64,000 nucleotides of DNA, from contig OW818641.1 in the NCBI GenBank assembly GCA_942492925.1, positions 1,550,001 through 1,614,000 of the forward strand. Direction: 5' to 3'. The position numbers and the translations under genes are program-made. The stretch comes from QZKY01 sp942492925 (lineage in GTDB: Bacteria > Pseudomonadota > Gammaproteobacteria > Burkholderiales > Burkholderiaceae_D). Position 1 is the first letter of the stretch, and every line of letters begins with the position of its first letter. Of this stretch, positions 9,714 to 18,663 are shown one piece after another. The notes beneath the pieces are model-generated. The model did not search any database, was not told where the DNA came from, and worked only from the letters and a program-made list of their open reading frames with translations.

Positions 9714-10775
9714 ATGAGCCACATTGAGATCCTTCTGCCCTTTGGTTTACCCCCAAGTCATCACGGGCCAGAATTGCTACGTCAGGTCCATATGCCGGCA
9801 TTGGCGGCCTGTGTTTCCCGCAGTCGCAATCTCATTCGACAACCCGATTTTGAACCGGATGCCCGCGCGCTTCCGCATGAAGCTTGGTTAGCGTATCAAC
9901 TGGGACTGACCGAAACGCTCGATACCGCCAACAGTCCGCCTTTTGCCAGCGCATCCATGTACCTGCATGGTGTTGCGCAACAAAAAGGCATGTGGTTCAT
10001 CCTGCACCCGGCACACATTCAGGTTTACACCGACCACATGGTCATGGCGGATCGTCGCATGCTCACACTTTCGGAACCGGAATCGCGCCAGCTTTTCAAT
10101 GCCGCGCTGCCCTCATTCGAGAGCGCAGGCAAAACTTTGGTGTACGGGAATGCCATGACCTGGTTCGTCCGTGCGGATGACTGGAAAAATCTGGTGACGA
10201 CATCTCCCGACATGGCTTGCGGACGCAATCTTCTCCATTGGATGCCGAAAGGTCCCGATGAACTCGCCTGGAGAAAGCTCCTCAACGAAGTGCAGATGAT
10301 CTGGCATACCCATCCTGTTAATGCTACGCGTCAGGAACGCGGCGAAGAAAGCATCAATGCGCTCTGGCTGTGGGCCGGTTCAACAGCCACGCTCCCCAAT
10401 TTTCCAGCCCTCCTGCCTTACACGCACGCCTATCGCTTTGCCGGTCGCATGGAAGCCTTTGGCCAATTCTTTGCGGAATGCGAAGAAAATTGCACGGTTA
10501 ATGATCTTCTGACGCATCTGCCTGAGCACGGATTGGTCTTTCAAGATGCGCTGATTCCGGCCGCATTGGCAAACGACTGGCCAACGTGGCTCGCCACATA
10601 TGAAACACTGGAAAAAGAATGGTTTGCCCCCCTCTTAAACGGGTTACTGCAACGAAAATTCGAACGCCTCATACTCAACTTGAGCAATAACACTTCGCTA
10701 AAGACGTTTGTGGTCGATCGGGGGGCGCAACGCAAATTCTGGATTCGTCAATCACTCCTCCCACTGTTGCGATGA
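9714..10775 (+). CDS. RpfE-type conserved protein encoded upstream of recJ
   Basis: A 353-aa soluble protein without signal peptide or membrane helices. It resembles the proteins found next to recJ in betaproteobacteria and Xanthomonas (RpfE-type, sometimes annotated as a phosphoglycerate mutase-like protein). Visible conserved stretches are LHWMPKGPDE (about 185) and NEVQMIWHTHPVN followed by INALWLWAGS (about 200-230). Its stop overlaps the recJ start by 4 bp (ATGA), so the two are translated as one operon. I do not know its biochemical function. Homology to RpfE is by recall of family sequence and gene neighbourhood. Confidence 0.65.
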   Translation: MSHIEILLPFGLPPSHHGPELLRQVHMPALAACVSRSRNLIRQPDFEPDARALPHEAWLAYQLGLTETLDTANSPPFASASMYLHGVAQQKGMWFILHPAHIQVYTDHMVMADRRMLTLSEPESRQLFNAALPSFESAGKTLVYGNAMTWFVRADDWKNLVTTSPDMACGRNLLHWMPKGPDELAWRKLLNEVQMIWHTHPVNATRQERGEESINALWLWAGSTATLPNFPALLPYTHAYRFAGRMEAFGQFFAECEENCTVNDLLTHLPEHGLVFQDALIPAALANDWPTWLATYETLEKEWFAPLLNGLLQRKFERLILNLSNNTSLKTFVVDRGAQRKFWIRQSLLPLLR

Positions 10776-12463
10776 AACGCATTGTCACTCGCCCCTACCC
10801 TTTTCGGATCGCCGAAACGCTGAGTCAAGCTGGCGTGCATCCCGTACTGTCGCGATTGCTTGCTGCACGAGGTGTCACGAATGCGGACGATCTTTCCAAA
10901 GAATTGCGCGAACTGCATGAACCTTCCGGCATGATGCATATTGATGCCGCAGCACGCTTTCTGGCCGATGCGATCACCTCCGAGAAAAAGATGGTCATCG
11001 TCGCAGACTACGACTGCGATGGCGCAACGGCATGTGCCGTGGGGATTCGTGGACTACGCGCACTCGGCGCACAAGTCGACTACATCGTCCCCAACCGTTT
11101 TGAATATGGTTATGGTTTAACGCCGGAAATTGTCGAACTGATTGGAAAAGAGAAATCACCCGACATTATCCTCACGGTCGACAATGGCATTGCCAGCATC
11201 GACGGTGTCGCTGAAGCTAATCGGCGCGGTATCGCAGTCGTCATCACCGACCATCACTTGCCGGCTGAAACCTTGCCGGCGGCCAGCGTCATTGTGAATC
11301 CCAACCAGCCTGGTTGCGGCTTTCCCAGCAAGCATCTGGCAGGCGTCGGCGTCGTGTTTTACGTCCTGCTTGCACTGCGCGCCGAAATGCGACATCGCGG
11401 CATTTTCGACGAACACACCCAACCCAGGCTGGATACCTTGCTGGATCTCGTCGCACTCGGCACCATCGCCGACGTCGTCAGACTCGATGCGAACAACCGT
11501 ATTCTGGTCGCACAAGGACTGAAACGCATCCGGGACGGTCGCGTGCAAACCGGCATTGCCGCCCTGTTTCGCGCAGCCGGACGCGAAGCGCACCAGGCTT
11601 CGCCTTTCGATCTGGGTTTTGCAATCGGTCCGCGTTTGAACGCAGCGGGACGCATGGCGGACATGACGATCGGCATTGAGTGTCTGTTGACGGATGATGA
11701 AGGACGGGCGTGGGAATTGGCGCGTCAGCTTAATGAAATCAATCTTGAACGCCGCGAAATCGAAACGGACATGCAGGAAAGCGCTCTCACGCACATGGAA
11801 AAATTTGATCCGCAGGATCACACCACGATCACCCTCTACAACGCAGAATGGCATCAAGGAATTGTTGGTCTGGTCTCTTCGCGACTCAAAGACAAGTTTT
11901 TCCGTCCGACGATTACTTTCGCGCCTTCTGGTGAGGGCATGCTCAGAGGATCGGGGCGCTCCATCCCCGGTTTTCATCTGCGCGACGCCCTGGATCTGGT
12001 ATCGAAACAGGTACCCCACGTGATCGAACGTTTTGGTGGCCATGCCATGGCGGCCGGCTTGACGATCCGGGCGGATGCTTTCGAAACCTTTGCTGAAGCC
12101 TTTGAAAAAATTGGACGAACCTTGCTGACGCCCGACCTCCTGGAGCAAGTGATCGAAACCGATGGCCCACTGGAAGATCCTTATTTTTCCATTCCCTTCA
12201 TCGAATTGCTCGACGCTCAAGTCTGGGGGCAGGGCTTCCCTGCGCCAGTCTTCAGCGATGAATTTCACATCAAAAGCCAGCGCATCGTGAAAAATAAGCA
12301 CATGAAATTGCTGCTGGAAAAAAACGGCCGACAATTCGACGCCATCTGGTTCGGCAACACCGAATCTTTGCCAACCCAAGCAACCGTGGCCTTCCGACTC
12401 GATGCGAACACATTCAAGGGAACAACACGCGTCCAGCTCATTGTGGAACACGCACACGCCTGA
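10772..12463 (+). CDS. recJ: Single-stranded-DNA 5'-3' exonuclease RecJ
   Basis: RecJ degrades 5' single strands in recombination and mismatch repair. The 563-aa protein has the DHH phosphoesterase motifs: DYDCDGATA (about residues 78-86), DNGIA (about 132) and the name-giving DHH in VITDHHLP (about 155). The DHHA1 domain carries GGHAMAAG near residue 425, and the C-terminal OB fold follows. Length matches the family (about 560-580). It is coupled by a 4-bp overlap to the rpfE-like gene. Confidence 0.97.
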   Translation: MKRIVTRPYPFRIAETLSQAGVHPVLSRLLAARGVTNADDLSKELRELHEPSGMMHIDAAARFLADAITSEKKMVIVADYDCDGATACAVGIRGLRALGAQVDYIVPNRFEYGYGLTPEIVELIGKEKSPDIILTVDNGIASIDGVAEANRRGIAVVITDHHLPAETLPAASVIVNPNQPGCGFPSKHLAGVGVVFYVLLALRAEMRHRGIFDEHTQPRLDTLLDLVALGTIADVVRLDANNRILVAQGLKRIRDGRVQTGIAALFRAAGREAHQASPFDLGFAIGPRLNAAGRMADMTIGIECLLTDDEGRAWELARQLNEINLERREIETDMQESALTHMEKFDPQDHTTITLYNAEWHQGIVGLVSSRLKDKFFRPTITFAPSGEGMLRGSGRSIPGFHLRDALDLVSKQVPHVIERFGGHAMAAGLTIRADAFETFAEAFEKIGRTLLTPDLLEQVIETDGPLEDPYFSIPFIELLDAQVWGQGFPAPVFSDEFHIKSQRIVKNKHMKLLLEKNGRQFDAIWFGNTESLPTQATVAFRLDANTFKGTTRVQLIVEHAHA

Positions 12464-12530
12464 CAAGCGAATGCCTGAACAAGCCATCGTTCAACAGTGT
12501 GGAAAAACAGGGGGAAAGGAAAAGCGGAAG

Positions 12531-12577
12531 AAAAAAACAGGAGGGGGAAAGTCGGGAGATTGCGGTTGCAATCCCCC
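12531..12577 (-). terminator. Possible terminator of the 26-aa peptide gene
   Basis: On the minus strand, GATTGC-AACC-GCAATC (12558-12573) forms a perfect 6-bp stem that can be extended by outer G/C runs (12543-12547 with 12573-12577). A run of seven T follows at 12537-12531. The distance between stem and T run makes this a moderate call. Confidence 0.4.
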
Positions 12578-12595
12578 ATCAGTCTATGATTATCC

Positions 12596-12676
12596 TTAGA
12601 CCGTCATGATCAAGCCGGTCGTAACGACCACGCCGACGACGACAATAACAATAGACCTTACTATCATGTTATCCAT
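12596..12676 (-). CDS. 26-residue hydrophobic small membrane peptide
   Basis: A very short reading frame on the minus strand begins MDNMIVRSIV and continues as an almost unbroken run of Ile, Val, Gly and Thr to GLIMTV-stop, that is one transmembrane helix. It is preceded by AAGGA with a 6-nt spacer to the ATG, an excellent Shine-Dalgarno, and followed by a hairpin. No known family is recognised. Single-helix peptides of this size act as subunits or regulators of membrane complexes, or as toxins of type I systems, but nothing here says which. The call rests on ribosome-binding site, composition and position in an otherwise empty gap. Confidence 0.5.
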   Translation of the reverse strand: MDNMIVRSIVIVVVGVVVTTGLIMTV

Positions 12677-12960
12677 GGTACATCCTTAAAGTTTTAAAAA
12701 GAATTACTTGCGCCAGTTCCTTAATAAAAAAACCAGCCTAACTACAAACTGCCTCGTTATTTTACTCCTCAAAAAATATCTTGTCTCCCCCTATGCGGTA
12801 TCGACGTAAATTTTAGATCAAAACGGCTTTGCCGAATATTTCATCACCTCGGCCTTTCTGTCATCTCCTGCTTGCAAAATGAATCATTCACAGCCATTTT
12901 TTGTGCATACGTCTGATATCTTGTACGAAAACCTCGCTTACGGAAGCAAAAAGAGGATAA

Positions 12961-13008
12961 ATGGAATATAGTGTCAGTTTAGTATTCACCTCACCCAAAT
13001 CGCGATGA
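12961..13008 (+). CDS. 15-codon leader ORF overlapping the nadB start
   Basis: An ATG at 12961 preceded by GAGGA opens a 15-codon frame (MEYSVSLVFTSPKSR) whose TGA stop overlaps the nadB ATG in the ATGA arrangement of translational coupling. nadB has no Shine-Dalgarno of its own: the bases before its ATG are CACCTCACCC-like, which is anti-Shine-Dalgarno in character. The peptide probably delivers ribosomes to nadB. Whether its sequence has any regulatory role is unknown. Confidence 0.45.
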   Translation: MEYSVSLVFTSPKSR

Positions 13009-14639
13009 ACACTCAGAATTACGATGTGGTTATTGTCGGAAGTGGCCTTGCAGGCTACGCCGTTGCGTTACATCTCGCCGATAATTACAAGATCGCCATT
13101 GTCTCCAAACGCGCGCTCAGCGTCGGTGCCAGCGGTTGGGCACAGGGCGGCATTGCTGCCGTACTGGATTCCGGCGACACCCACGCTCAGCACATCTCGG
13201 ATACCATGGTCGCCGGCGCCGGTCTCTGCGACTACGCCGCCGTTCGGCACGTTGTAGAAAATGGACGTACCGCCATTGAGTGGCTGATCAAGCAAGGCGT
13301 CCCTTTCACCAAGGACGACGCTTCCGAATTCGGTTATCACCTGACGCGTGAAGGCGGCCATAGTCATCGGCGCATCATTCATGCCGCTGACGGCACCGGT
13401 CGCGCCGTACAAACCACGTTGGAAGAAAAAATCCGGAACAGTCCGAATATTGACGTCTTCGAAAATCATTTCGCCATCGATTTGATCACATCCGACAAAC
13501 TCGGCATCAAGACAGCATCCCCCCAGTGTTATGGTTTGTATGTTCTTGACGAAAAAACACGTACCGTTTCCACCTTCGCAACCAAGCACACGGTACTGGC
13601 AACGGGGGGGGCGAACAAGGTTTATCTGTACACCACCAACCCCGACACTGCCACGGGCGATGGCATCGCGATGGCCTGGCGTGCAGGATGTCGCGTCTCG
13701 AACATGGAATTCATCCAGTTCCATCCCACCTGCCTGTATCACCCGTATGCGAAATCTTTCCTGATTTCCGAAGCGGTGCGCGGCGAAGGCGGATTACTGC
13801 GCCTACCGCCAGAAGCCGGGACGGATGCCGGAAAAAAATTCATGCCCGAATACGACCAGCGTGCCGAGCTCGCACCACGCGACATCGTGGCACGCGCCAT
13901 CGACTTCGAAATGAAAAAACGCGGTCTGGACTACATCCATCTCGATATCTCGCACAAATCACCTGAATTTTTGCAATCGCATTTCCCGAACATTCTCACC
14001 ACCTGCCAGAACTTCGGCATCGACATCACCAAACAACCGATCCCCATTGTTCCCGCAGCGCATTACACTTGCGGCGGCATCGTGACAGACTTGCAGGGCC
14101 GAACCGATGTACAAGGCTTATATGCGGTAGGTGAAGTCGCCTACACCGGCTTGCATGGCGCCAATCGTCTCGCCAGCAACTCCTTGCTCGAATGTTTGGT
14201 CATGGGGCGTGCCGCGGCAGAATACATCAACACGCAACCGTCCATTCAACTCCCCACCTTGCCAGCGTGGGACGAAAGTCGTGTCACCGATGCTTTTGAA
14301 GAAGTCGTCATTTCGCACAACTGGGATGAACTGCGCCGCTTCATGTGGAATTATGTCGGGATCGTCCGATCAACTCAACGACTGGAACGCGCCAGACGCC
14401 GCCTCCGGTTACTGCGCGAAGAAATTGACGAGTACTACGCCAATTACCGCATTACCAGCGACTTGCTGGAATTGCGTAACTTGGTCGAGTCAGCGTCGCT
14501 CATCGTCAAAAGTGCGCTCTTGCGAAACGAAAGCCGTGGCTTGCATTGCAGCCGTGACTATCCGGAAACGCTGCCGAAAGCTTTGCCCAGCGTGCTGGTC
14601 CCCACCATGCGGGAACAGATTCGACTCGATCCAAAATAG
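13005..14639 (+). CDS. nadB: L-aspartate oxidase
   Basis: A flavoprotein that oxidises aspartate to iminoaspartate, the first step of de novo NAD synthesis (partner NadA, not in the window). The 544-aa protein begins with the FAD dinucleotide fold (VVIVGSGLAGY, about residues 8-18) and carries the ASGWAQGGIAAV flavin-contact motif (about 42-53). It also has the catalytic HxxREGGHSHRRI block (about 112-124) and the C-terminal GLHGANRLASNSLLE segment (about 380-395). Those features distinguish it from succinate dehydrogenase flavoprotein. The start lacks a ribosome-binding site and is apparently coupled to the short leader ORF ending at 13008. Confidence 0.95.
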   Translation: MNTQNYDVVIVGSGLAGYAVALHLADNYKIAIVSKRALSVGASGWAQGGIAAVLDSGDTHAQHISDTMVAGAGLCDYAAVRHVVENGRTAIEWLIKQGVPFTKDDASEFGYHLTREGGHSHRRIIHAADGTGRAVQTTLEEKIRNSPNIDVFENHFAIDLITSDKLGIKTASPQCYGLYVLDEKTRTVSTFATKHTVLATGGANKVYLYTTNPDTATGDGIAMAWRAGCRVSNMEFIQFHPTCLYHPYAKSFLISEAVRGEGGLLRLPPEAGTDAGKKFMPEYDQRAELAPRDIVARAIDFEMKKRGLDYIHLDISHKSPEFLQSHFPNILTTCQNFGIDITKQPIPIVPAAHYTCGGIVTDLQGRTDVQGLYAVGEVAYTGLHGANRLASNSLLECLVMGRAAAEYINTQPSIQLPTLPAWDESRVTDAFEEVVISHNWDELRRFMWNYVGIVRSTQRLERARRRLRLLREEIDEYYANYRITSDLLELRNLVESASLIVKSALLRNESRGLHCSRDYPETLPKALPSVLVPTMREQIRLDPK

Positions 14640-14680
14640 GTAACTTTATCCACGACGATCCGCTACCCCGAGAACACACT

Positions 14681-15595
14681 ATGCCCATCAATCGTCGTCA
14701 CAAACCACGAATCGGCCTGGCGCTCGGTGGCGGTGCTGCGCGTGGCTGGGCGCACGTTGGCGTCATCCGTGCCTTGGAAGAAAGAGGCATTTATCCGGAA
14801 TTCATTTGCGGCACCTCCATTGGCTCGCTCGTCGGCGCCATCTATGCCTCTGGCGAACTGGATCGATTTGAAAAATGGTTGCTCGGCATTGATCTCAAAT
14901 TGATCGTTTCTCTGCTGGATGTGCGACTCAGTGGCGGCGTATTGCGCGGCGAACGCCTGATGGATTTTTACCGCACACACTTCGGCGATCATCAGATCGA
15001 AAATTTGAAAATCCCGTTCGGCGCAGTCGCCACGGCTGTTCACAATGGGGCAGAAGTCTGGATGCGTAACGGTTCCGCCACCGATGCCGTTCGTGCGTCG
15101 ATTGCCGTGCCCGGCATGTTCTCCCCCATCTGGCGCGACGATCAATTGCTGGTCGATGGCGGTCTGGTGAATCCGGTACCCGTTTCACTGGCGCGCGCCA
15201 TGGGCGCGGATCTCGTCATTGCCGTGGATCTCAACTCGGACAATTTCAATCGCCTCCTGCACGACGATACCGTCACTGAATTACCCACCGAACAGGCACG
15301 CGGCTGGGTTCGGCGCATGCAGGAAACGCTCGGCAAAATCTTCCCGTCGCTGGCCCCCAGCGACGAACCCAAACTCCCCTCTGTGCTTGACATCATGGCA
15401 GCCAGCATCACCATCATGCAGGTGCGCATCACGCGCAGCCGTCTGGCGGGCGACCCGCCCGATGTGCTCATTTCGCCGCAAATGTCACACGTCGGATTGA
15501 TGGAATTTCACCGTGCAAAGGATGGCATTGAAGAAGGTCGGCGCTCGGTCGAACTGGTCGATCCCCATTTGCGTGCGCTGGGGTTAACCACCTAA
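14681..15595 (+). CDS. Patatin-like phospholipase, RssA/NTE family
   Basis: A 304-aa serine hydrolase of the patatin fold. The oxyanion-hole glycine run is ALGGGAARGWAHVGV (about residues 15-29), the nucleophile elbow is GTSIGSLVG (about 45-53), and the catalytic Asp is in the DGGLVNPVPV motif (about 158-167). There is no signal peptide, so it is cytosolic or membrane-associated. The family deacylates phospholipids or lysophospholipids. It follows nadB by 41 bp and may be co-transcribed with it, but there is no functional reason to link them. Confidence 0.88.
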   Translation: MPINRRHKPRIGLALGGGAARGWAHVGVIRALEERGIYPEFICGTSIGSLVGAIYASGELDRFEKWLLGIDLKLIVSLLDVRLSGGVLRGERLMDFYRTHFGDHQIENLKIPFGAVATAVHNGAEVWMRNGSATDAVRASIAVPGMFSPIWRDDQLLVDGGLVNPVPVSLARAMGADLVIAVDLNSDNFNRLLHDDTVTELPTEQARGWVRRMQETLGKIFPSLAPSDEPKLPSVLDIMAASITIMQVRITRSRLAGDPPDVLISPQMSHVGLMEFHRAKDGIEEGRRSVELVDPHLRALGLTT

Positions 15596-15610
15596 ACATC
15601 CGCCACCTCC

Positions 15611-16378
15611 ATGAAAATATTTAAATACACGCTGTTCTTGATGATTGCACTCATACTGCAATCCTGCAACAACAGTGCCAAGCCTTCGGATGCGTCCATT
15701 AAAGAGTTGCTTACCTTAACAGAGCACAAGAAAATGTACGATGCCACCATGAAAAGTAAGGACATGACGTTCCAAACCGCACTACACGAAAAATTCAAGT
15801 GTTCCAAACTCACCCAATCCGAACAGGCACTTGTCGAAAAAGTGCACGCTAAATTAATCAGCGTCATGAAAGAAACCAGTAGTTGGGCACATTGGGAAGA
15901 AATAGCGATCAACATCTACCGAGACGCATACACGCAAAAGGGTATTGATGATTTAACCACTTCATTCAAGTCGCCCTCTGGACTAGCCGCAAGGAAATTG
16001 CATGCGCAATACCATTCGGATTGGCTGAGTGACAAATGGGTTGGAAGCGGGCGTGAAGAAAAGTCTGATATGCCGCCCCAAGCGCAAAACGTCAACGCGC
16101 TGAAATATATGACCCCAATCATTGAATCCAATCGGGAAATCTTCACACAAAAAGAACTTGAAGAAATATACGATTTTTATAAAACACCAACAGGACAAGC
16201 CGCGATGGATATGATTCGTCTAAACGTCAACGTTTTCAGAGACGCCACTATCGGTGCAGGCAGAGCTTACACGAAAAACATTGAAATCGAGCTTCGCAAA
16301 GACCCCAAGGAACACGAAGATTATTGGTTACTCAGACAACGGAAAGCATGCCCCTCAAAATCCGCCACTGCCAAATAA
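15611..16378 (+). CDS. Lipoprotein with DUF2059-like repeats
   Basis: A 255-aa exported protein. The N-terminus (MKIFKYTLFLMIALILQSC) is a lipoprotein signal with the lipidated Cys at residue 19 (LQSC; the -2 Gln is unusual). Two related helical segments are seen. One is around residue 100 (YTQKGIDDLTTSFKSPSGLAA) and one around residue 185 (FTQKELEEIYDFYKTPTGQAA). These are the repeating core of DUF2059 proteins. Function is unknown. No clear Shine-Dalgarno precedes the ATG, and the next gene is hpnD. Confidence 0.7.
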   Translation: MKIFKYTLFLMIALILQSCNNSAKPSDASIKELLTLTEHKKMYDATMKSKDMTFQTALHEKFKCSKLTQSEQALVEKVHAKLISVMKETSSWAHWEEIAINIYRDAYTQKGIDDLTTSFKSPSGLAARKLHAQYHSDWLSDKWVGSGREEKSDMPPQAQNVNALKYMTPIIESNREIFTQKELEEIYDFYKTPTGQAAMDMIRLNVNVFRDATIGAGRAYTKNIEIELRKDPKEHEDYWLLRQRKACPSKSATAK

Positions 16379-16455
16379 CACTGGAGAGCATCGGCAAATA
16401 TTGGCGTTTTTGCTGGATAATGACATATCAATAGACTGTTAACCTGCTATTCCCT

Positions 16456-17289
16456 ATGTCTCCAGACGAGTATTGTCAGCAGCGAGCCGCGCAAAGCGGC
16501 TCCAGTTTTTATTACAGCTTCCTGTTTTTACCTGCTGTGCAGCGTCGCGCCATCACGGCGCTGTATGCGTTTTGTCGGGAAGTGGACGATGTGGTCGATG
16601 AATCCACGGATCCCGGCATCGCCCGCATTCAGCTCCATTGGTGGCGCACCGAAACCGACCTGATGTTGCAAGGCGCACCAACGCATCCTGTCACTCGTGC
16701 ATTGCAGCCCCACCTCACGACTTTCGGATTGGAAGGCCCACATCTGCACGCCATCATCGACGGCATGGCCATGGATCTGGAACCCGTTCGCTATGCCGAT
16801 TACGACGCCCTGAAAAAATATTGCTGGCATGTGGCGGGCGTGGTCGGCATTCTGTCCGCCAGAATTTTCGGCGCAACACAAATGGAAACCTTGCGATACG
16901 CCGAAAAACTGGGGCTCGCCTTCCAATTAACCAACATCATCCGCGATGTCGGCGAAGACGTGCGCATGGGACGTATCTACTTGCCACAAGATGAATTGAT
17001 GCAGTTTGGCGTGACCGAAGAAGACTTGCGCCAGGTCCGCTATACCCCGAATTTTCTGGAACTCATGCGCTTTCAGACACAACGCGCGCAATCCGCTTAC
17101 GACGAAGCCTTGGCTCTCTTACCTGCTGCCGATCGTCGCGCACAAAAAACCGGTCTGGTGATGGCGGCCATTTATCGGGCCTTGCTCGCCGAAATCGAAC
17201 GCAGCGGATACTGCGTACTGGACCGTCGGGTGAGCCTCCCCACACTCAAAAAATTGTGGCTGGCTGGGAATGCCTATGTCCGCAATTGA
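16456..17289 (+). CDS. hpnD: Presqualene diphosphate synthase HpnD
   Basis: A 277-aa trans-isoprenyl diphosphate synthase. Both Asp-rich metal-binding motifs are present: REVDDVVDE (about residues 40-48) and NIIRDVGEDVRMGRIYLP (about 158-175). HpnD condenses two farnesyl diphosphates to presqualene diphosphate in the HpnC-HpnD-HpnE squalene route. It overlaps hpnE by 14 bp, which supports HpnD over a carotenoid CrtB role. The third gene of the usual trio, hpnC, is not upstream; that place is taken by the DUF2059 lipoprotein. Confidence 0.88.
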   Translation: MSPDEYCQQRAAQSGSSFYYSFLFLPAVQRRAITALYAFCREVDDVVDESTDPGIARIQLHWWRTETDLMLQGAPTHPVTRALQPHLTTFGLEGPHLHAIIDGMAMDLEPVRYADYDALKKYCWHVAGVVGILSARIFGATQMETLRYAEKLGLAFQLTNIIRDVGEDVRMGRIYLPQDELMQFGVTEEDLRQVRYTPNFLELMRFQTQRAQSAYDEALALLPAADRRAQKTGLVMAAIYRALLAEIERSGYCVLDRRVSLPTLKKLWLAGNAYVRN

Positions 17290-18631
17290 ATCCGTTTCTG
17301 GAAAGCGTGTTGCGGTCATTGGCGGCGGCTGGGCCGGCTGTGCCGCTGCAGTGGAACTGGCCGACACCGACTGGCAAGTCACGCTTTTTGAAGCCGCTCA
17401 TACGCTCGGCGGTCGCGCCCGCCGTGTCGACATCGACGGCAAGCCACTCGACAACGGTCAGCACATTCTCCTCGGCGCCTACACCGAATCACTGCGCATG
17501 ATGCGCAAAGTCGGCATCGACACCCACGCTGCCCTGCTGCGATTGCCACTGCAAATGCGTTACCCGCAAGACAGCGGCGGCATGGATTTCGTCGCGCCCG
17601 CGCTCCCCGCCCCTTTTCATCTGCTCGTCGCCCTGCTGCGCACGAAGGGCCTGGAAACTGCAGACAAACTCGCGCTCGCACGTTTCATGACCGCCGCGCG
17701 CTGGATGGGCTGGAAACTCCATGACGATTGCACGGTATTGAACTTGCTCGATCGGCTGAATCAAACGCCCCGTCTGTATGGTTTGCTGTGGCGACCGCTC
17801 TGTCTCGCCGCGCTCAACACCTCGCCGGAACGCGCCTCCGCGCAGGTTTTTCTGAACGTGCTGCGCGACAGCATCGGCGCCAAACGTTCGGCTTCCGACA
17901 TGCTGATCCCGAAGCTTGATTTGTCTGCGCTCTTTGCCGAACGTGCCGCCGATTTCGTTCAGCAACATGGCGACACCGTCCTGCTTGGCCATCCTGTGCG
18001 CCAGCTCGCACGCACAACAACCCACTGGCAAGTTGACGGAGACTCTTTTGATGCCGTCGTGATCGCAACCCCTGCCAAACCCGCTGCGATGCTGCTCGAT
18101 GGCCTCGTCACACTCTCTTCAGTCGATTCCTTCGAATACGAACCGATCACTACCTGCTACCTGCAATACCCGCCGGACACGCGTTTGCCGAATCCGTTTT
18201 ACGCACTGATCGATCATCCTGCAGCAGGAAAATGGGGACAATTCGTCTTCGATCGCGGCCAACTGGACGCCCATCAGGCAGGGTTGTTGGCCGTCGTCGT
18301 GAGTGTCGCAGGCGAAGCCATCGCCCTGGGCAAGGACGCGCTTGCCACTGCCATTGCAACGCAATTGGCAAACGCATTCAATCAGCCCGCATTGGCCCAC
18401 CCCTTGTCCAGCCAGGTTATTTCCGAACGCCGCGCCACGCTCGCCTGCACGCCCAATCTTGCACGCCCCAGCAATGCAACGGGGGTCGATGGTTTGGTCA
18501 TCGCCGGCGACTACACTGCGAGTGACTATCCGGCAACCCTCGAAGCGGCAGTGAGAAGCGGCATCGCTGCCGCAAGAATCCTCAATGGCAGAGAAACGCA
18601 AACGCCCGTAACATATTGCTGTTCCGCATAG
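17276..18631 (+). CDS. hpnE: Hydroxysqualene dehydroxylase HpnE
   Basis: A FAD-dependent amine-oxidase-like protein (451 aa) that reduces hydroxysqualene to squalene. The N-terminal Rossmann motif is VAVIGGGWAGCAAAVEL (about residues 11-27), followed by the LGGRARR motif (about 44-50) and DNGQHILLGAY (about 60-70), which is typical of HpnE. The C-terminal FAD block is GLVIAGDYTASDYPATLEAAVRSG. I chose the ATG at 17276 because GGGA lies 6 nt before it; the ATG at 17270 has no spacing. The start lies inside the end of hpnD. Confidence 0.88.
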   Translation: MSAIESVSGKRVAVIGGGWAGCAAAVELADTDWQVTLFEAAHTLGGRARRVDIDGKPLDNGQHILLGAYTESLRMMRKVGIDTHAALLRLPLQMRYPQDSGGMDFVAPALPAPFHLLVALLRTKGLETADKLALARFMTAARWMGWKLHDDCTVLNLLDRLNQTPRLYGLLWRPLCLAALNTSPERASAQVFLNVLRDSIGAKRSASDMLIPKLDLSALFAERAADFVQQHGDTVLLGHPVRQLARTTTHWQVDGDSFDAVVIATPAKPAAMLLDGLVTLSSVDSFEYEPITTCYLQYPPDTRLPNPFYALIDHPAAGKWGQFVFDRGQLDAHQAGLLAVVVSVAGEAIALGKDALATAIATQLANAFNQPALAHPLSSQVISERRATLACTPNLARPSNATGVDGLVIAGDYTASDYPATLEAAVRSGIAAARILNGRETQTPVTYCCSA

Positions 18632-18663
18632 CGCCTCACCTCTTCGATAACCGCAGCCAAGAT

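Larger units (their letters stand above)
12464..13004. other. 541-bp intergenic region between recJ and nadB
   Basis: This AT-rich gap holds three things I can support: a leftward 26-codon membrane-peptide gene (12596-12676), a hairpin downstream of it (12531-12577), and a short rightward leader ORF whose stop overlaps the nadB start (12961-13008). From about 12690 to 12950 I see only AT-rich sequence that presumably holds the promoters. Confidence 0.6.

Noticed and set aside
11156..12487. A 443-codon open frame on the minus strand
   Set aside because: It is the antisense of recJ, with Phe/His/Gln/Arg-rich shadow composition and no recognisable motif.
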